Positions 17,004-25,551 are shown, counted from the stretch's first letter. The stretch: 64,000 bases of DNA from Streptomyces sp. NBC_00536 (GCF_036346295.1 NZ_CP107819.1:2480001-2544000), one strand, 5' to 3'. A program made the numbers and translations. Notes: generated by a model from the sequence alone, not told the origin.

Positions 17004-17855
17004 GTGAACATCCGCTCCCTCACTAGAGGCGACGGCGTGGTGATCGGAGCAGCGGTGCTGCTGTTCATCGCCTCGTTCCTCAACTTCTACTCCGTCGACT
17101 GTGCCGGGATCGCGGCCTGCGAGTCCCGCATCCCGAACGCGTGGGACACGGACCGGCTGGGCATCGTCCTCCCCTCGGTCTTCCTGACGGGCATCGCCGC
17201 CGCGGCCCTGATCATCACCACCCGGCTGCTGCCCGCGGGCCGCAAGGTCGCCGGGCACGGCCTGGACGTCTGGGGCACCGGTCTCGCCGTCGCCACCGCC
17301 TGGTCCGCGCTGTGGGCGCTGATCGTCACCCCGCCCAACGCCGGGCTGGGCGCCGGTGCCGTGATCGCGTTCCTGGCGGCGCTCGCGCTCGCCGTCGTCG
17401 CCGTCGGCGGTCCGAAGATCCCCGCGCTCGCGGTCGGGCTCGTGCCCGAGCCGAAGCCGGCGGCCGTCCCGCCGTACGGTGGCCAGCCGCAGCCGGGCGC
17501 CGGGTACGGGTACCCGGGCGTCCAGGGCCAGCAGCCCACGCCGTACGGAACCACCCCGCAGCCCGCGCCGCCGTACTCCGGCCACGGCGCCCCGGCGGCC
17601 CCGCAGGACGCGCAGCCTCCGGCCGCGGCCGCTCCCGCCCCGGCTCCCTCCGCCGATTTCACCCCGTTCTGGTTCGCGGTGCCGGTGGCCCGTCCCCTCT
17701 TCGGTGAGGACGGCTCGCCCACCCCGATCGCCGAACTGGCCCCGGGTACCTGGTACCTGGCGGTGGACCAGCGCGGTCCGGCCGCCCTGGTGGCCCAGAC
17801 CCAGGACGGCCGCCGCGGCGTGCTGAACGACACGACGGGCATCCAGCGCGGCTGA
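17004..17855 (+). CDS. Four-helix membrane protein with Pro/Gly-rich tail
   Basis: 283 residues. Four hydrophobic segments occur in the first ~135 residues (VIGAAVLLFIASFLNF, LGIVLPSVFLTGIAAAALIIT, GLAVATAWSALWALIV, AVIAFLAALALAVVAVGG). A Pro/Gly/Gln/Tyr-rich linker (~140-220) and a ~55-residue C-terminal region (FWFAVPVARPLF...GTWYLAVDQRG...RRGVLNDTTGIQ) follow, the latter looking like a small soluble domain. It resembles the DUF5336-like proteins of actinomycetes. GTG 17004 follows a purine-rich stretch. A strong terminator follows. Function unknown. Confidence 0.75.
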   Translation: MNIRSLTRGDGVVIGAAVLLFIASFLNFYSVDCAGIAACESRIPNAWDTDRLGIVLPSVFLTGIAAAALIITTRLLPAGRKVAGHGLDVWGTGLAVATAWSALWALIVTPPNAGLGAGAVIAFLAALALAVVAVGGPKIPALAVGLVPEPKPAAVPPYGGQPQPGAGYGYPGVQGQQPTPYGTTPQPAPPYSGHGAPAAPQDAQPPAAAAPAPAPSADFTPFWFAVPVARPLFGEDGSPTPIAELAPGTWYLAVDQRGPAALVAQTQDGRRGVLNDTTGIQRG

Positions 17856-17880
17856 CCCGCCCCGCGCCCCCGTACGGCCA

Positions 17881-17912
17881 ACGACCCCCCGCCCTTCCGG
17901 GCGGGGGGTCGT
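17881..17912. terminator. Perfect GC-rich hairpin terminator
   Basis: A 14-bp perfect stem (ACGACCCCCCGCCC and its complement) with a TTCC loop lies 25 bp after the membrane-protein stop and 67 bp before the LLM oxidoreductase. No U-tract follows, as is usual in Streptomyces. Confidence 0.85.
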
Positions 17913-17978
17913 TGCCTTACAGTCACCTGACACTTCGTCAGATACGGGATACGGCTTCGCGGAGGGACGGCACACCAC

Positions 17979-18989
17979 ATGCGCCTAGGACTCGCACTCG
18001 GCTACTGGGGTCGCGGCCCCAACCCGGCCCACCTCGACCTCGCCACAGAGGCCGAGAACCTCGGCTACCACTCCGTCTGGACCGCCGAAGCCTGGGGATC
18101 GGACGCCTTCACCCCCCTGACCTGGATCGCCGCGCACACCACCCGGATCCGGCTCGGCACCGCCATCGCACAGATGGCCGCCCGCACCCCCACCGCCACC
18201 GCCATGCACGCGCTCACCCTGGACCACCTCTCGGGTGGCCGGATGATGCTCGGCCTCGGCCTCTCCGGCCCGCAGGTCGTCGAGGGCTGGTACGGCCGCC
18301 CCTTCCCCGCCAGTCCGCTGACCGCCACCCGCGAGTACGTCGACGTCATCCGCCAAGTGCTGCGCCGCGAGGCCCCGGTAACCCTGGACGGCCGCTTCCA
18401 CACCCACCCCTACCGCGGCCCCGACGGCACGGGCATCGGCAAGCCCCTCCGCCCCATCACCCACCCCCTCCGCGCGGACCTCCCCCTCCTCCTGGGCGCC
18501 GAGGGCCCGAAGAACATCGCCCAGACCACCCGGATCGCGGACGGCTGGCTCCCCCTGTACTGGTCCCCCACCCGCACCGACGTCTATCAGGCCTCCCTGG
18601 CCACCCTCCCCGAGAACTTCATGATCGCGCCGATGGCCCGCGCCCACGTCTGCGACGACGTCGCCGAGGGACTCCTCCCGGTCAAGGCCATGCTCGGCTT
18701 CTACATAGGCGGCATGGGCCACGCGGCCCGCAACTTCCACGCCGACCTGATGTCCCGCATGGGCTACGAGGAGGAAGCCCACCGCATCCAGACCCTCTTC
18801 CTGGCAGGCCACAAACACGAAGCCATACAAGCCGTCCCGGACGCCTTCGCGGACGAGATCTCCCTGATCGGCCCCCGCGAACGCATCGCGGAACGCCTCG
18901 ACCTCTGGCGCAAGGGCCCAGTAACCGACCTCCTCCTCACCGCCCCGGACCCCCACACCCTCCGAGTCCTGGCAGACCTGAACACCTGA
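17979..18989 (+). CDS. LLM class F420-dependent oxidoreductase
   Basis: 336 residues with a luciferase-like TIM barrel. Features are the N-terminal MRLGLALGYWGRGP, EAENLGYHSVWTAEAWGSDAFTPL, IRLGTAIAQMAARTP, LDHLSGGRMMLGLGLSGPQVVEGWYG and a central LPLLLGAEGPKNI. This pattern is typical of actinobacterial F420-dependent LLM oxidoreductases. ATG 17979 follows a GGAGGGACGG ribosome site. It appears to be a single-gene unit between a terminator and a repeat-rich spacer. The substrate is unknown. Confidence 0.9.
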   Translation: MRLGLALGYWGRGPNPAHLDLATEAENLGYHSVWTAEAWGSDAFTPLTWIAAHTTRIRLGTAIAQMAARTPTATAMHALTLDHLSGGRMMLGLGLSGPQVVEGWYGRPFPASPLTATREYVDVIRQVLRREAPVTLDGRFHTHPYRGPDGTGIGKPLRPITHPLRADLPLLLGAEGPKNIAQTTRIADGWLPLYWSPTRTDVYQASLATLPENFMIAPMARAHVCDDVAEGLLPVKAMLGFYIGGMGHAARNFHADLMSRMGYEEEAHRIQTLFLAGHKHEAIQAVPDAFADEISLIGPRERIAERLDLWRKGPVTDLLLTAPDPHTLRVLADLNT

Positions 18990-18998
18990 CACCACCCA

Positions 18999-19017
18999 TG
19001 GCACCAACGTGGCGCCA
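18999..19017. promoter_or_regulatory. TGGCACCA / TGGCGCCA pair
   Basis: TGGCACCA at 18999 and TGGCGCCA at 19010 are spaced 11 bp start to start. The same 8-mers recur in the phased cluster at 19430-19479. This pair lies just after the LLM oxidoreductase stop, about 480 bp before the ribbon-helix-helix gene, and may be a secondary binding site. Confidence 0.4.
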
Positions 19018-19020
19018 CCC

Positions 19021-19200
19021 CGACCCGCCATTCCAGCTCGCCGACACCCGAGGCACCCAATCCAGCCCCACCCCCCAGCCTCGCCGCCGCTTGAGGCTCC
19101 GCTCCGACCCCGCCATTCCAGCTCGCCGACACCCGAGGCACCCAATCCAGCCCCACCCCCCAGCCTCGCCGCCGCTTGAGGCACCGCTCCGACCCCGCCA
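19021..19200. repeat. 85-bp direct tandem repeat
   Basis: The sequence beginning CGCCATTCCAGCTCGCCGAC repeats with an 85-bp period (the TTCCAG landmark is at 19031, 19116 and 19201). Two copies are nearly identical; the third starts and then diverges into the dispersed repeat. Each unit contains a degenerate form of that repeat (GCCGCCGCTTGAGG). There is no gene. The 511-bp spacer from 18990 to 19500 holds only these repeats, dispersed-repeat copies and TGGCGCCA sites. Confidence 0.85.
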
Positions 19201-19202
19201 TT

Positions 19203-19240
19203 CCAGCCCCGCCGGCGTTTGAGGCGCCCCCGGAGGGCCC
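19203..19240. repeat. Dispersed repeat copy (core GCCGGCGTTTGAGG)
   Basis: The repeat runs from CCAGCCCCGCCGGCG through TTTGAGGCGCCCCCGGAGGGCCC. It is almost identical to the 2753-2788 and 19339-19375 copies. Confidence 0.8.
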
Positions 19241-19338
19241 ACTAAGGGCCAGCGCCCCCTCCACCCCAGCCCACCATCCAGCTTCACTGACGCCCGAGGC
19301 GCCCACTCCAGCCCTGCCTCCGCTTGAGGCGCCCGCTC

Positions 19339-19375
19339 CCAGCCCCGCCGGCGTTTGAGGCGCCCCCGGAGGGCT
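19339..19375. repeat. Dispersed repeat copy (core GCCGGCGTTTGAGG)
   Basis: Second full copy in this spacer, same orientation as the 19203 copy. A degenerate one (CCTCCGCTTGAGGCGC) lies just before it at about 19315-19331. Confidence 0.8.
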
Positions 19376-19429
19376 CACCCAGCGCCAGCGCCCCCTCAAC
19401 CGCAACCCCCACACCCCCGCAACACCCCA

Positions 19430-19479
19430 TGGCGCCACCCGGCGCCAACTTGGCACCACAAAAGCTAGCCATGGCGCCA
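19430..19479. promoter_or_regulatory. Helically phased TGGCGCCA operator cluster
   Basis: Palindromic TGGCGCCA at 19430 and 19472, TGGCACCA at 19451 and CGGCGCCA at 19440 have starts separated by 10, 11 and 21 bp, i.e. on one face of the helix. The cluster ends 22 bp before the ATG of a ribbon-helix-helix-type protein. Ribbon-helix-helix dimers typically bind short palindromes cooperatively at such spacing, so autoregulation is likely but inferred. Confidence 0.6.
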
Positions 19480-19500
19480 CCCATGTGCCATGCTTCATCC

Positions 19501-20073
19501 ATGGACCTCACGCCCTACGTCGACCACCTCCGGAACGAACTCGCCGTAGCCGCCGAAGCCGGCGGCACAGAAGCCCGCGCCCTCGCCGAACGGCTCACCG
19601 CTCCGCTGGAGTCGGCCGCCCGGCTGACCCTGCTGAACGCCCTGTCCGCCGCCATGGGCGAGGTAACCCAGGACCTCGCCCCCGGCTCGGTCGACGTACG
19701 GCTGCGCGGCCTCGACCCCGAGTTCGTAGTGACCGCCCCCCCGGCCGCCGAGCCATTCGCCTACGAAGCCACCGCGCCCCAGCACACGGCCCCGGCAACG
19801 GCAACGGCACCCACCGCAACCCCAAGCGGCGGCGACGGCCCCGACGAAGGCGGCACAGCCCGCATCAACTTCCGCCTCCCCGCGCACCTCAAGAACCGCG
19901 TCGAAGACGCCGCCGGCCAGGAGGTCCTCTCGGTCAACGCCTGGCTGGTCAGAGCCGTGGCCGCCGCCCTCGAACCGGCCGCCCCCACCGGCCCCGCCCC
20001 GGCCGCCCAGGGCTTCACGACCTCCCCAGCCCGCTCCCGCGGCCAGCAGGGCTTCACAGGCTGGGTCCGCTAA
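19501..20073 (+). CDS. HicB/Arc-like ribbon-helix-helix regulator
   Basis: 190 residues. The N-terminal ~75 residues form a helical/beta domain (MDLTPYVDHLRNELAVAAEAGG...LAPGSVDVRLRGLDPEFVV). A disordered Ala/Thr/Pro linker is followed by a C-terminal ribbon-helix-helix: RINFRLPAHLKNRVEDAAGQ then VNAWLVRAVAAAL. HicB-family antitoxins share this last part, but no toxin gene is adjacent, so a transcriptional regulator role is more likely. It heads a probable operon with the DUF4097 protein and ABC exporter genes. ATG 19501 directly follows the operator cluster; no ribosome site is obvious, so the message may be leaderless or nearly so. Confidence 0.75.
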   Translation: MDLTPYVDHLRNELAVAAEAGGTEARALAERLTAPLESAARLTLLNALSAAMGEVTQDLAPGSVDVRLRGLDPEFVVTAPPAAEPFAYEATAPQHTAPATATAPTATPSGGDGPDEGGTARINFRLPAHLKNRVEDAAGQEVLSVNAWLVRAVAAALEPAAPTGPAPAAQGFTTSPARSRGQQGFTGWVR

Positions 20074-20148
20074 CGCCACCGCGACACGCACCCGCACACG
20101 CACCCACCCCCCTCTCCACACACCCCGAGCCAAGAGGACGGCACAGCC

Positions 20149-21012
20149 ATGTCCGAATTCCAGATCACCCACCACTCCGAGACCTTCGAGACCCCCGAGC
20201 CGATCTCCGCCACCGTCGAGTTCGACATCGGCAGCATCCGCGTCACGGCCTCCAAGCGCACGGACACCGTGGTCGAGGTCCGCCCGAGCAACCCGGGCGA
20301 GGATGCCGACGTACGCGCGGCCCAGCAGACCAAGATCAGCTATTCGGCCGGGCAACTGCTCGTGAAGGGACCCCGCAAACGCTCCCTCTTCGGCAAGAGC
20401 GGCTCCCTCGACATCGTCCTCGCCCTGCCCGCCGGTTCCAACCTGCGCGGCGACTGCCCGATGGCGGACTTCCTCTGCTCCGGCCCGCTCGGGCAGGCCC
20501 GGATCAAGACCTCGCTCGGCGACCTCCGCATCGAGGAGGCGGCCGCCGTGAACCTCGCCACCGGCCACGGCAACACGCACGTCGAGACCGTCACCGGGAA
20601 TGCCGAGCTGTCCGGATCGGGCCGGATCAGCGCCGACACCATCGGCGGCGCCGCGACCGTCAAGAACTCCAACGGCGATATCGCCCTCGGTGAGGTCCAC
20701 GGCGAGCTGAAGGCCACCACGTCCAACGGCTCCGTCTCGGTCGGCGCCGCGCACGCCGGGGTCGAGGCCAAGTCGGCGAACGGCCACATCCGGATCGGCG
20801 AGGTGGCGCGCGGCCAGGTCACGCTCCAGACCGCCGCCGGGAACATCTCGGTCGGCATCGCCCGGTCCACCGCCGCCTGGCTCGATGTGAACACCCGAGT
20901 CGGCAGCGTGCGCAACGGCCTCAGCGCCGCCGACGGCCCCACCGCCACGGACGAGACCGTCGAGGTCCGCGCCCGCAGCGGCGTAGGCAACATCGACATC
21001 CACCGCGCCTGA
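20149..21012 (+). CDS. DUF4097 family beta-helix-like protein
   Basis: 287 residues, no signal peptide. From ~residue 120 onward it is a ladder of short imperfect repeats of the type G(D/N)xxI/V...G.A.(V/L)K(N/T)SNG(D/S)I, typical of DUF4097 (putative adhesin-like) beta-solenoids. ATG 20149 is preceded by AAGAGGACGG. It lies between the ribbon-helix-helix gene and the ABC exporter genes on one strand with gaps under 90 bp, so it is probably co-expressed. The role is unknown; with no export signal it is likely cytoplasmic. Confidence 0.85.
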   Translation: MSEFQITHHSETFETPEPISATVEFDIGSIRVTASKRTDTVVEVRPSNPGEDADVRAAQQTKISYSAGQLLVKGPRKRSLFGKSGSLDIVLALPAGSNLRGDCPMADFLCSGPLGQARIKTSLGDLRIEEAAAVNLATGHGNTHVETVTGNAELSGSGRISADTIGGAATVKNSNGDIALGEVHGELKATTSNGSVSVGAAHAGVEAKSANGHIRIGEVARGQVTLQTAAGNISVGIARSTAAWLDVNTRVGSVRNGLSAADGPTATDETVEVRARSGVGNIDIHRA

Positions 21013-21094
21013 CCCACGCCCCACCCCCACGCACTCCCCCACCCACCACCCACCCACCACCCACTCACCCACCGGCAAAGGAGCAGAGACCGCC

Positions 21095-22075
21095 ATGACC
21101 ACAGCCGTCGCGACCGCGACCGGGTCCACCGCCCTCACATCGCCCGCGATCAGCGTCACGGGCCTGACCAAGTCCTACGGCGACAAGAAGGTGCTGGACG
21201 GCATAGATCTGCACGTCGCCCCCGGCACGGTCTTCGCCCTGCTCGGGCCGAACGGCGCGGGCAAGACCACCACCGTGCAGATCCTCACCACCCTCATCCC
21301 GGCGGACTCCGGCGAGGTCCACGTCGGCGGCCACGACCTGGCCCGCGAGGCCGCCGCCATCCGCAGCGTCATCGGCGTGACCGGCCAGTTCTCGGCGGTG
21401 GACAACCTCCTCACCGCCGAGGAGAACCTGATCCTGATGGCCGACCTGCTGCACCTCGGCCGCCGGGAGGGCAGGCGGCGCGCCGCCGATCTGCTCTCCC
21501 GCTTCGACCTGACCGAGGCCGCCCGCAAGCCCGTCTCCACCTTCTCCGGCGGCATGCGGCGCAAGCTCGACCTGGCGATGACCCTGGTCGGCGACCCGCG
21601 CGTCATCTTCCTCGACGAGCCGACGACCGGGCTCGACCCGCGCAGCCGCCGCACCATGTGGGAGATCATCCGGAATCTGGTGACCGAGCAGGGCGTCACG
21701 ATCCTCCTCACCACCCAGTATCTGGACGAGGCCGATGAACTCGCCGACCGGATCGCCGTCCTCGACCACGGGAAGCTGGTCGCCGAGGGCACCGCCGAGG
21801 AGCTGAAGCGCCGCATACCCGGCAGCCACATCCGCCTGCGGTTCGCCACACCGGCCGAACTCGACGCGGCCTCCGCGCTCTTCGCCCCCCTCGCCCTCGA
21901 CCGCGAGGCGCTCACCCTGGACCTCCCCGGCGACGGCAGCCCGGACACCCTGCGGGCCGTCCTGGACATCCTGGAGCACGCCTCCGTCCGGGCCGAGGAC
22001 CTCTCGATCCACACCCCCGACCTCGACGACGTCTTCCTCACCCTCACCGGCCCGAAGCGGGAGAACGCGCGATGA
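21095..22075 (+). CDS. ABC exporter ATP-binding protein (DrrA-like)
   Basis: 326 residues. Walker A GPNGAGKTT (51-59), the Q-loop, signature FSGGMRRKLDLAM and Walker B VIFLDEPTTGLDP are all intact, and the C-terminal ~90 residues form the extra domain of daunorubicin-resistance (DrrA) ATPases. Its stop overlaps the start of the permease gene (ATGA), so the two are translationally coupled. The substrate is not evident; DrrAB-type exporters move lipophilic compounds. Confidence 0.92.
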   Translation: MTTAVATATGSTALTSPAISVTGLTKSYGDKKVLDGIDLHVAPGTVFALLGPNGAGKTTTVQILTTLIPADSGEVHVGGHDLAREAAAIRSVIGVTGQFSAVDNLLTAEENLILMADLLHLGRREGRRRAADLLSRFDLTEAARKPVSTFSGGMRRKLDLAMTLVGDPRVIFLDEPTTGLDPRSRRTMWEIIRNLVTEQGVTILLTTQYLDEADELADRIAVLDHGKLVAEGTAEELKRRIPGSHIRLRFATPAELDAASALFAPLALDREALTLDLPGDGSPDTLRAVLDILEHASVRAEDLSIHTPDLDDVFLTLTGPKRENAR

Positions 22076-22848
22076 CCACCCTGGCCCATTCCGTCAGCGA
22101 CTCGGCGACGATGCTGCGGCGCAATCTCAGGCACGCCCTGCGCTATCCGTCGATGACCATCTCCGTGGCCGTCATGCCGGTGATGATGCTGCTCCTGTTC
22201 AACTACGTGTTCGGCGGCGCCCTCGGCACCGGAACCGGCTCGGAGCACTACATCGACTACATCGCCCCCGGCATCATCCTGATGTCCGCGACCGCCGGCG
22301 CGGTGGCCACGGCCGTCGGGGTCTGCGTCGACATGACCGAAGGCATCGTCAACCGGTTCCGTACGATGCCGATATCCCGGGCGTCGTTCCTGACCGGGCA
22401 CGTCGTGGGCGGCGTGATCCAGACCCTGATCAGCGTCGCGCTGGTGACCGGCATATCGCTGCTCATGGGCTTCCGGCCGTCCGCCGGCGCCGTCGAGTGG
22501 CTGGCCGTGGGCGGTCTGCTGACCGGGCTCGTCCTCGCCCTCACCTGGCTGGCCGCCGCGATGGGGCTGGTCGCCAAGACCCCCGAGACCGCGAGCAACA
22601 TGCCGATGCCGCTGACGTTCCTGCCGCTGCTCGGCAGCGCGATCGTACCGACCGACTCGATGCCGACGGGGCTGCGCTGGTTCGCCGAGTACCAGCCCTT
22701 CACCCCGCTCATCGAGACCCTGCGCGGACTGCTGATGGGCACCCCGATCGGGCACAACGGGATCCTGGCCGCCGGCTGGTGCGCGGGGCTGGCCCTGGTC
22801 GGGTACCTGTGGGCCCGGTCCGTCTTCAACCGGGACACGACGCGCTGA
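22072..22848 (+). CDS. ABC exporter permease (DrrB-like, ABC-2 type)
   Basis: 258 residues with six hydrophobic segments and the ABC-2 pattern: LRHALRYPSMTISVAVMPVMMLLLFNYVFGG, the intracellular loop ...EGIVNRFRTMPISRASFLTGHV and a late FTPLIETLRGLLMG. ATGA overlap with the ATPase gene. A strong terminator follows, closing the operon that begins at 19501. Confidence 0.92.
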   Translation: MTTLAHSVSDSATMLRRNLRHALRYPSMTISVAVMPVMMLLLFNYVFGGALGTGTGSEHYIDYIAPGIILMSATAGAVATAVGVCVDMTEGIVNRFRTMPISRASFLTGHVVGGVIQTLISVALVTGISLLMGFRPSAGAVEWLAVGGLLTGLVLALTWLAAAMGLVAKTPETASNMPMPLTFLPLLGSAIVPTDSMPTGLRWFAEYQPFTPLIETLRGLLMGTPIGHNGILAAGWCAGLALVGYLWARSVFNRDTTR

Positions 22849-22868
22849 TGCTCCCGTACGCACCACGT

Positions 22869-22904
22869 GGTGAGGACCCGCCGGTCGCCCGGCGGGTCCT
22901 CACC
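22869..22904. terminator. Perfect hairpin terminator between convergent genes
   Basis: GGTGAGGACCCGCCGG and its exact complement form a 16-bp stem around TCGC. It lies between the exporter permease (+) and the lipoprotein gene (-), so it can serve both. Confidence 0.9.
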
Positions 22905-22930
22905 ATGTCGCGCGTCCGGCGTCCCGGGGC

Positions 22931-23581
22931 TCAGCCGCCCAGCTGGGAGAGGCTCGGAACCTTGTCCGTGACCGGGGCGCCCGCGCTCTTGCCCGCGTCC
23001 TTGACCCCATTGATCATCTTCTCGAAGGAGCCGATGTCCGCGTCGCTCGCGTCGCCCTTGCGGAGCTTGCTGCCGAGGCCCTTGAGGGAGTCGATGCCCG
23101 CGGTGAGCGGACCCACCGCCTTCGACAGCAGCGGATCGCCCTTGGCGTTGTCGGCCGCGGCCTTCAGCCGGTTGTAGGCGAAGGCTCCCGCCAGGCCCGC
23201 CTTGACCAGCGCGAACTTGCGGCCGCTCGCGCCCTTCTTGAACTTGCCCGCGCGGTACGGCTTGATGATCCACTGGTAGGTGGCACCGGCCGCGAGCCCC
23301 GCGTTGGCGACGAAGCGCGTCTTGGCGAACTTCTGCTTCTCCGCCTGCGTGGACGGGCTGGGCGAAGGCGCCGCGTCGGCGATGGCCAGGGCCTCCTCGG
23401 CCGCGTCGGCCTCCAGGGCGGCCGGGGCCCCGCGGACCGGGACGTCCGCGCTGACGTCCGTACTCCGGTCGCTCCGGTCACCGCCGCCGCCGCAGGCGGT
23501 GGCGCCCCCGGCGAGGAGCGCGGTGGACAGGGCCAGCGCCGTGAGGCCACGGCGGAATCGGGCGGTTCTGGGTATGGACAC
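22931..23581 (-). CDS. Lipoprotein of unknown function
   Basis: 216 residues. The N-terminus RFRRGLTALALSTALLAGGATAC is a lipoprotein signal with the lipobox Cys in GATAC followed by GGGG. The mature part is Ala/Lys-rich, with a central weakly hydrophobic stretch (FVANAGLAAGATYQWIIKPYRAGKFKKG) and a helical C-terminus (SFEKMINGVKDAGKS). GTG 23581 is chosen because GGAGGAAACC lies directly upstream; the frame is open further but overlaps the neighbouring gene. No family is recognised. Confidence 0.75.
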   Translation of the reverse strand: MSIPRTARFRRGLTALALSTALLAGGATACGGGGDRSDRSTDVSADVPVRGAPAALEADAAEEALAIADAAPSPSPSTQAEKQKFAKTRFVANAGLAAGATYQWIIKPYRAGKFKKGASGRKFALVKAGLAGAFAYNRLKAAADNAKGDPLLSKAVGPLTAGIDSLKGLGSKLRKGDASDADIGSFEKMINGVKDAGKSAGAPVTDKVPSLSQLGG

Positions 23582-23687
23582 GGTTTCCTCCGGGAATGAG
23601 GTGTCCCAGGCAGCCTCACCCCGCCCCACCGACTGCGCTACTTGAGGGACCCGTTCGGGTCCCCTCAGGCGCGGGCCGGTCCCCGTA

Positions 23688-24767
23688 CTAGCAGCAGTCG
23701 GGGTCCAGTCCGTCCGGCAGGGCCAAGCCGCCGAAGACGGCCGTGGTCGGCTCGTCCCCGCCCAGCGCGGCCACGGCCAGCAGCAGGGACGCCGCCGTCC
23801 AGGTCGTCTGCTCCACGGGCCAGACCTTCCCGTCCTCGAAGACGTACCCGGTCCAGTACATGCCGTTCTCGGCCCGCAGGTGCGTGATCGAGCGCAGGAT
23901 CTCCAGCGCCCGGTCGGACTCCCCCATCGCCCAGAGCGCGAGCGCGAGTTCACAGCTCTCGCCGCCCGTCACCCACGGATTGGGCAGCACGCAGCGCACG
24001 CCCAGGTCCGGTACGACGAACTCGTCCCAGCGCTGCTCGATCCGGGCCTTCGCCTCGGCTCCGGTCAGCGCCCCGCCCAGGACCGGGTAGTACCAGTCCA
24101 TCGAGTAGTGGTTCTTGTCGAGGAACCGCTCGGGGTGCCGGCGCACGGCGTGCGCGAGCGCGCCCGCCGCCACCTCCCAGTCGGGCTGCGGCTCCTCGCG
24201 GCACTCGGCGATCGCGAGCGCGCAGCGCAGCGCCTGGTGGATGGAGGAGGAACCGGTCAGCAGCCCGTCGGCGACCACCGTCCCGTCCGCCTCGCGCTTC
24301 CAGCCGATCTGGCCGCCGGGCTGCTGGAGCCCGAGGACGAATTCGACGGCGGCGAAGACGACGGGCCACATCCGGTCGAGGAACGGGTCGTCGCCGGTGG
24401 CCAGGTAGTGGTGCCAGACCCCGACCGCTATGTAGGCGGTGAAGTTGGACTCCTTGCCCGCGTCCTGCGGGGCCTCGGTGTCCACGCCTTCGGGGCGGTC
24501 GGCGTAGGCGGCGTACCAGGAGCCGTCCTCGTTCTGGTGGGCCGCCAGCCACGCGTACGCCCGCGCGGCGGCCTCGTGCTCGCCCGCCACGTCCAGGGCC
24601 ATCGCGGCCTCGGTGTGGTCCCACGGGTCGAGGTGGTGACCGCGGAACCACGGGATGGCCCCGTCCGCGCGCTGCGCGGCGAGGATCCCGGCGACGGTCA
24701 CGGCGGCCTGCTCGGCCGTCAGTACGCCGTCCAGGACGAGGTGCTCGGTGCGCCCGGGCGAGGTCAC
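23688..24767 (-). CDS. Prenyltransferase/glucoamylase-like alpha-barrel protein
   Basis: 359 residues. Repeated helix pairs with QRADGAIPWFRGHHLDPWDHTEAAMAL, HQNEDGSWYAAY, GGESCELALALWAMGE and TTWTAASLLLAVAAL resemble (alpha/alpha)6 barrels of the squalene-cyclase/prenyltransferase repeat and glycoside hydrolase superfamilies. There is no signal peptide and no DXDD cyclase motif is visible. The GTG start overlaps the stop of the methyltransferase gene (GTGA). It is third in a glycosyltransferase-methyltransferase-barrel operon. A role in processing a glycosylated lipid or polysaccharide is plausible but unproven. Confidence 0.8.
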   Translation of the reverse strand: MTSPGRTEHLVLDGVLTAEQAAVTVAGILAAQRADGAIPWFRGHHLDPWDHTEAAMALDVAGEHEAAARAYAWLAAHQNEDGSWYAAYADRPEGVDTEAPQDAGKESNFTAYIAVGVWHHYLATGDDPFLDRMWPVVFAAVEFVLGLQQPGGQIGWKREADGTVVADGLLTGSSSIHQALRCALAIAECREEPQPDWEVAAGALAHAVRRHPERFLDKNHYSMDWYYPVLGGALTGAEAKARIEQRWDEFVVPDLGVRCVLPNPWVTGGESCELALALWAMGESDRALEILRSITHLRAENGMYWTGYVFEDGKVWPVEQTTWTAASLLLAVAALGGDEPTTAVFGGLALPDGLDPDCC

Positions 24768-25498
24768 TTGGCGGCGCCGACGGGCAGGTGGGGCTTGGTC
24801 GCGTAGGCCACGAAGCTCTTGCCGATGACCGGGTTGAGGGCCTGCTCGGCGAGCCGGGTCGCGAGGGGCTTCTTCATGATGTCCCAGACCAGGAGCTTGT
24901 GGTACGCCTTCACGGGCAGCGCCTTGTCGTTGTCCACGCCGAAGGCGCACTTCAGCCACCAGTACGGCGAGTGCAGGCCGTGCGCGTGGTGCGTGCCGTA
25001 CGGCTTGAGACCGGCCTGCTCCATCTTCCCGAGCAGCTCGTCGGCCTTGTAGATGCGGATGTGGCCGCCCTCGACCTCGTGGTAGGCGTCGCTGAGCGCC
25101 CAGCAGATCTTCTCGGGGCCGTAGCGCGGGACGGTGATGGCGATGCGGCCGCCCGGCTTGAGCACCCGGACCATCTCGGCGAGCACGCCCTTGTCGTCGG
25201 GGATGTGCTCCATGACCTCGGAGATGATCACGACGTCGAAGGAGTCGTCGGGGAAGGGCAGCGCGAGCGCGTCGCCCTCCATCGCGGTGGCGGTGGCCCC
25301 GGCCGGGGCCTCACCGGCCTCCTTCATGGCCGCGAACCACTTGGCGACCTCGCGGATCTCCTCGCCGTTGCGGTCCACGGCGACCACGTGGGCGCCGCGC
25401 CGGTAGCACTCGAAGGCGTGCCGGCCTGCGCCGCAGCCCAGATCGAGCACGCGATCGCCCGCGGCCAGCGGGAACCTGGAGAAATCGACGGTCAGCAC
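24764..25498 (-). CDS. Class I SAM-dependent methyltransferase
   Basis: 244 residues. Motif I VLDLGCGAGRHAFE, motif II acidic VAVDRNGEEI, then DALALPFPDDSFDVVIISEVMEHI and LKPGGRIAITVPRYGPEKICW. The C-terminal part (HIRIYKADELLGKMEQAGL, HSPYWWLKCAFG) is conserved in a subgroup commonly found beside GT4 glycosyltransferases in Streptomyces. GTG 25498. It overlaps the next gene by four bases (GTGA), so it is translationally coupled. Confidence 0.88.
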   Translation of the reverse strand: MLTVDFSRFPLAAGDRVLDLGCGAGRHAFECYRRGAHVVAVDRNGEEIREVAKWFAAMKEAGEAPAGATATAMEGDALALPFPDDSFDVVIISEVMEHIPDDKGVLAEMVRVLKPGGRIAITVPRYGPEKICWALSDAYHEVEGGHIRIYKADELLGKMEQAGLKPYGTHHAHGLHSPYWWLKCAFGVDNDKALPVKAYHKLLVWDIMKKPLATRLAEQALNPVIGKSFVAYATKPHLPVGAAK

Positions 25499-25551
25499 GC
25501 GGTCCTGCCTTCGCGGTCAAGGTGGGTGGGGGTGGGAGGAGGTGACGGAGG

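Noticed and set aside
19021-19375. CRISPR-like repetition in the 19 kb spacer
   Set aside because: The units are 85-bp direct tandem copies without unique spacers, and no cas genes are present.
19501-20073. A HicA-HicB toxin-antitoxin module
   Set aside because: The ribbon-helix-helix end is HicB-like, but no HicA-type small dsRNA-binding toxin frame is found on either side.
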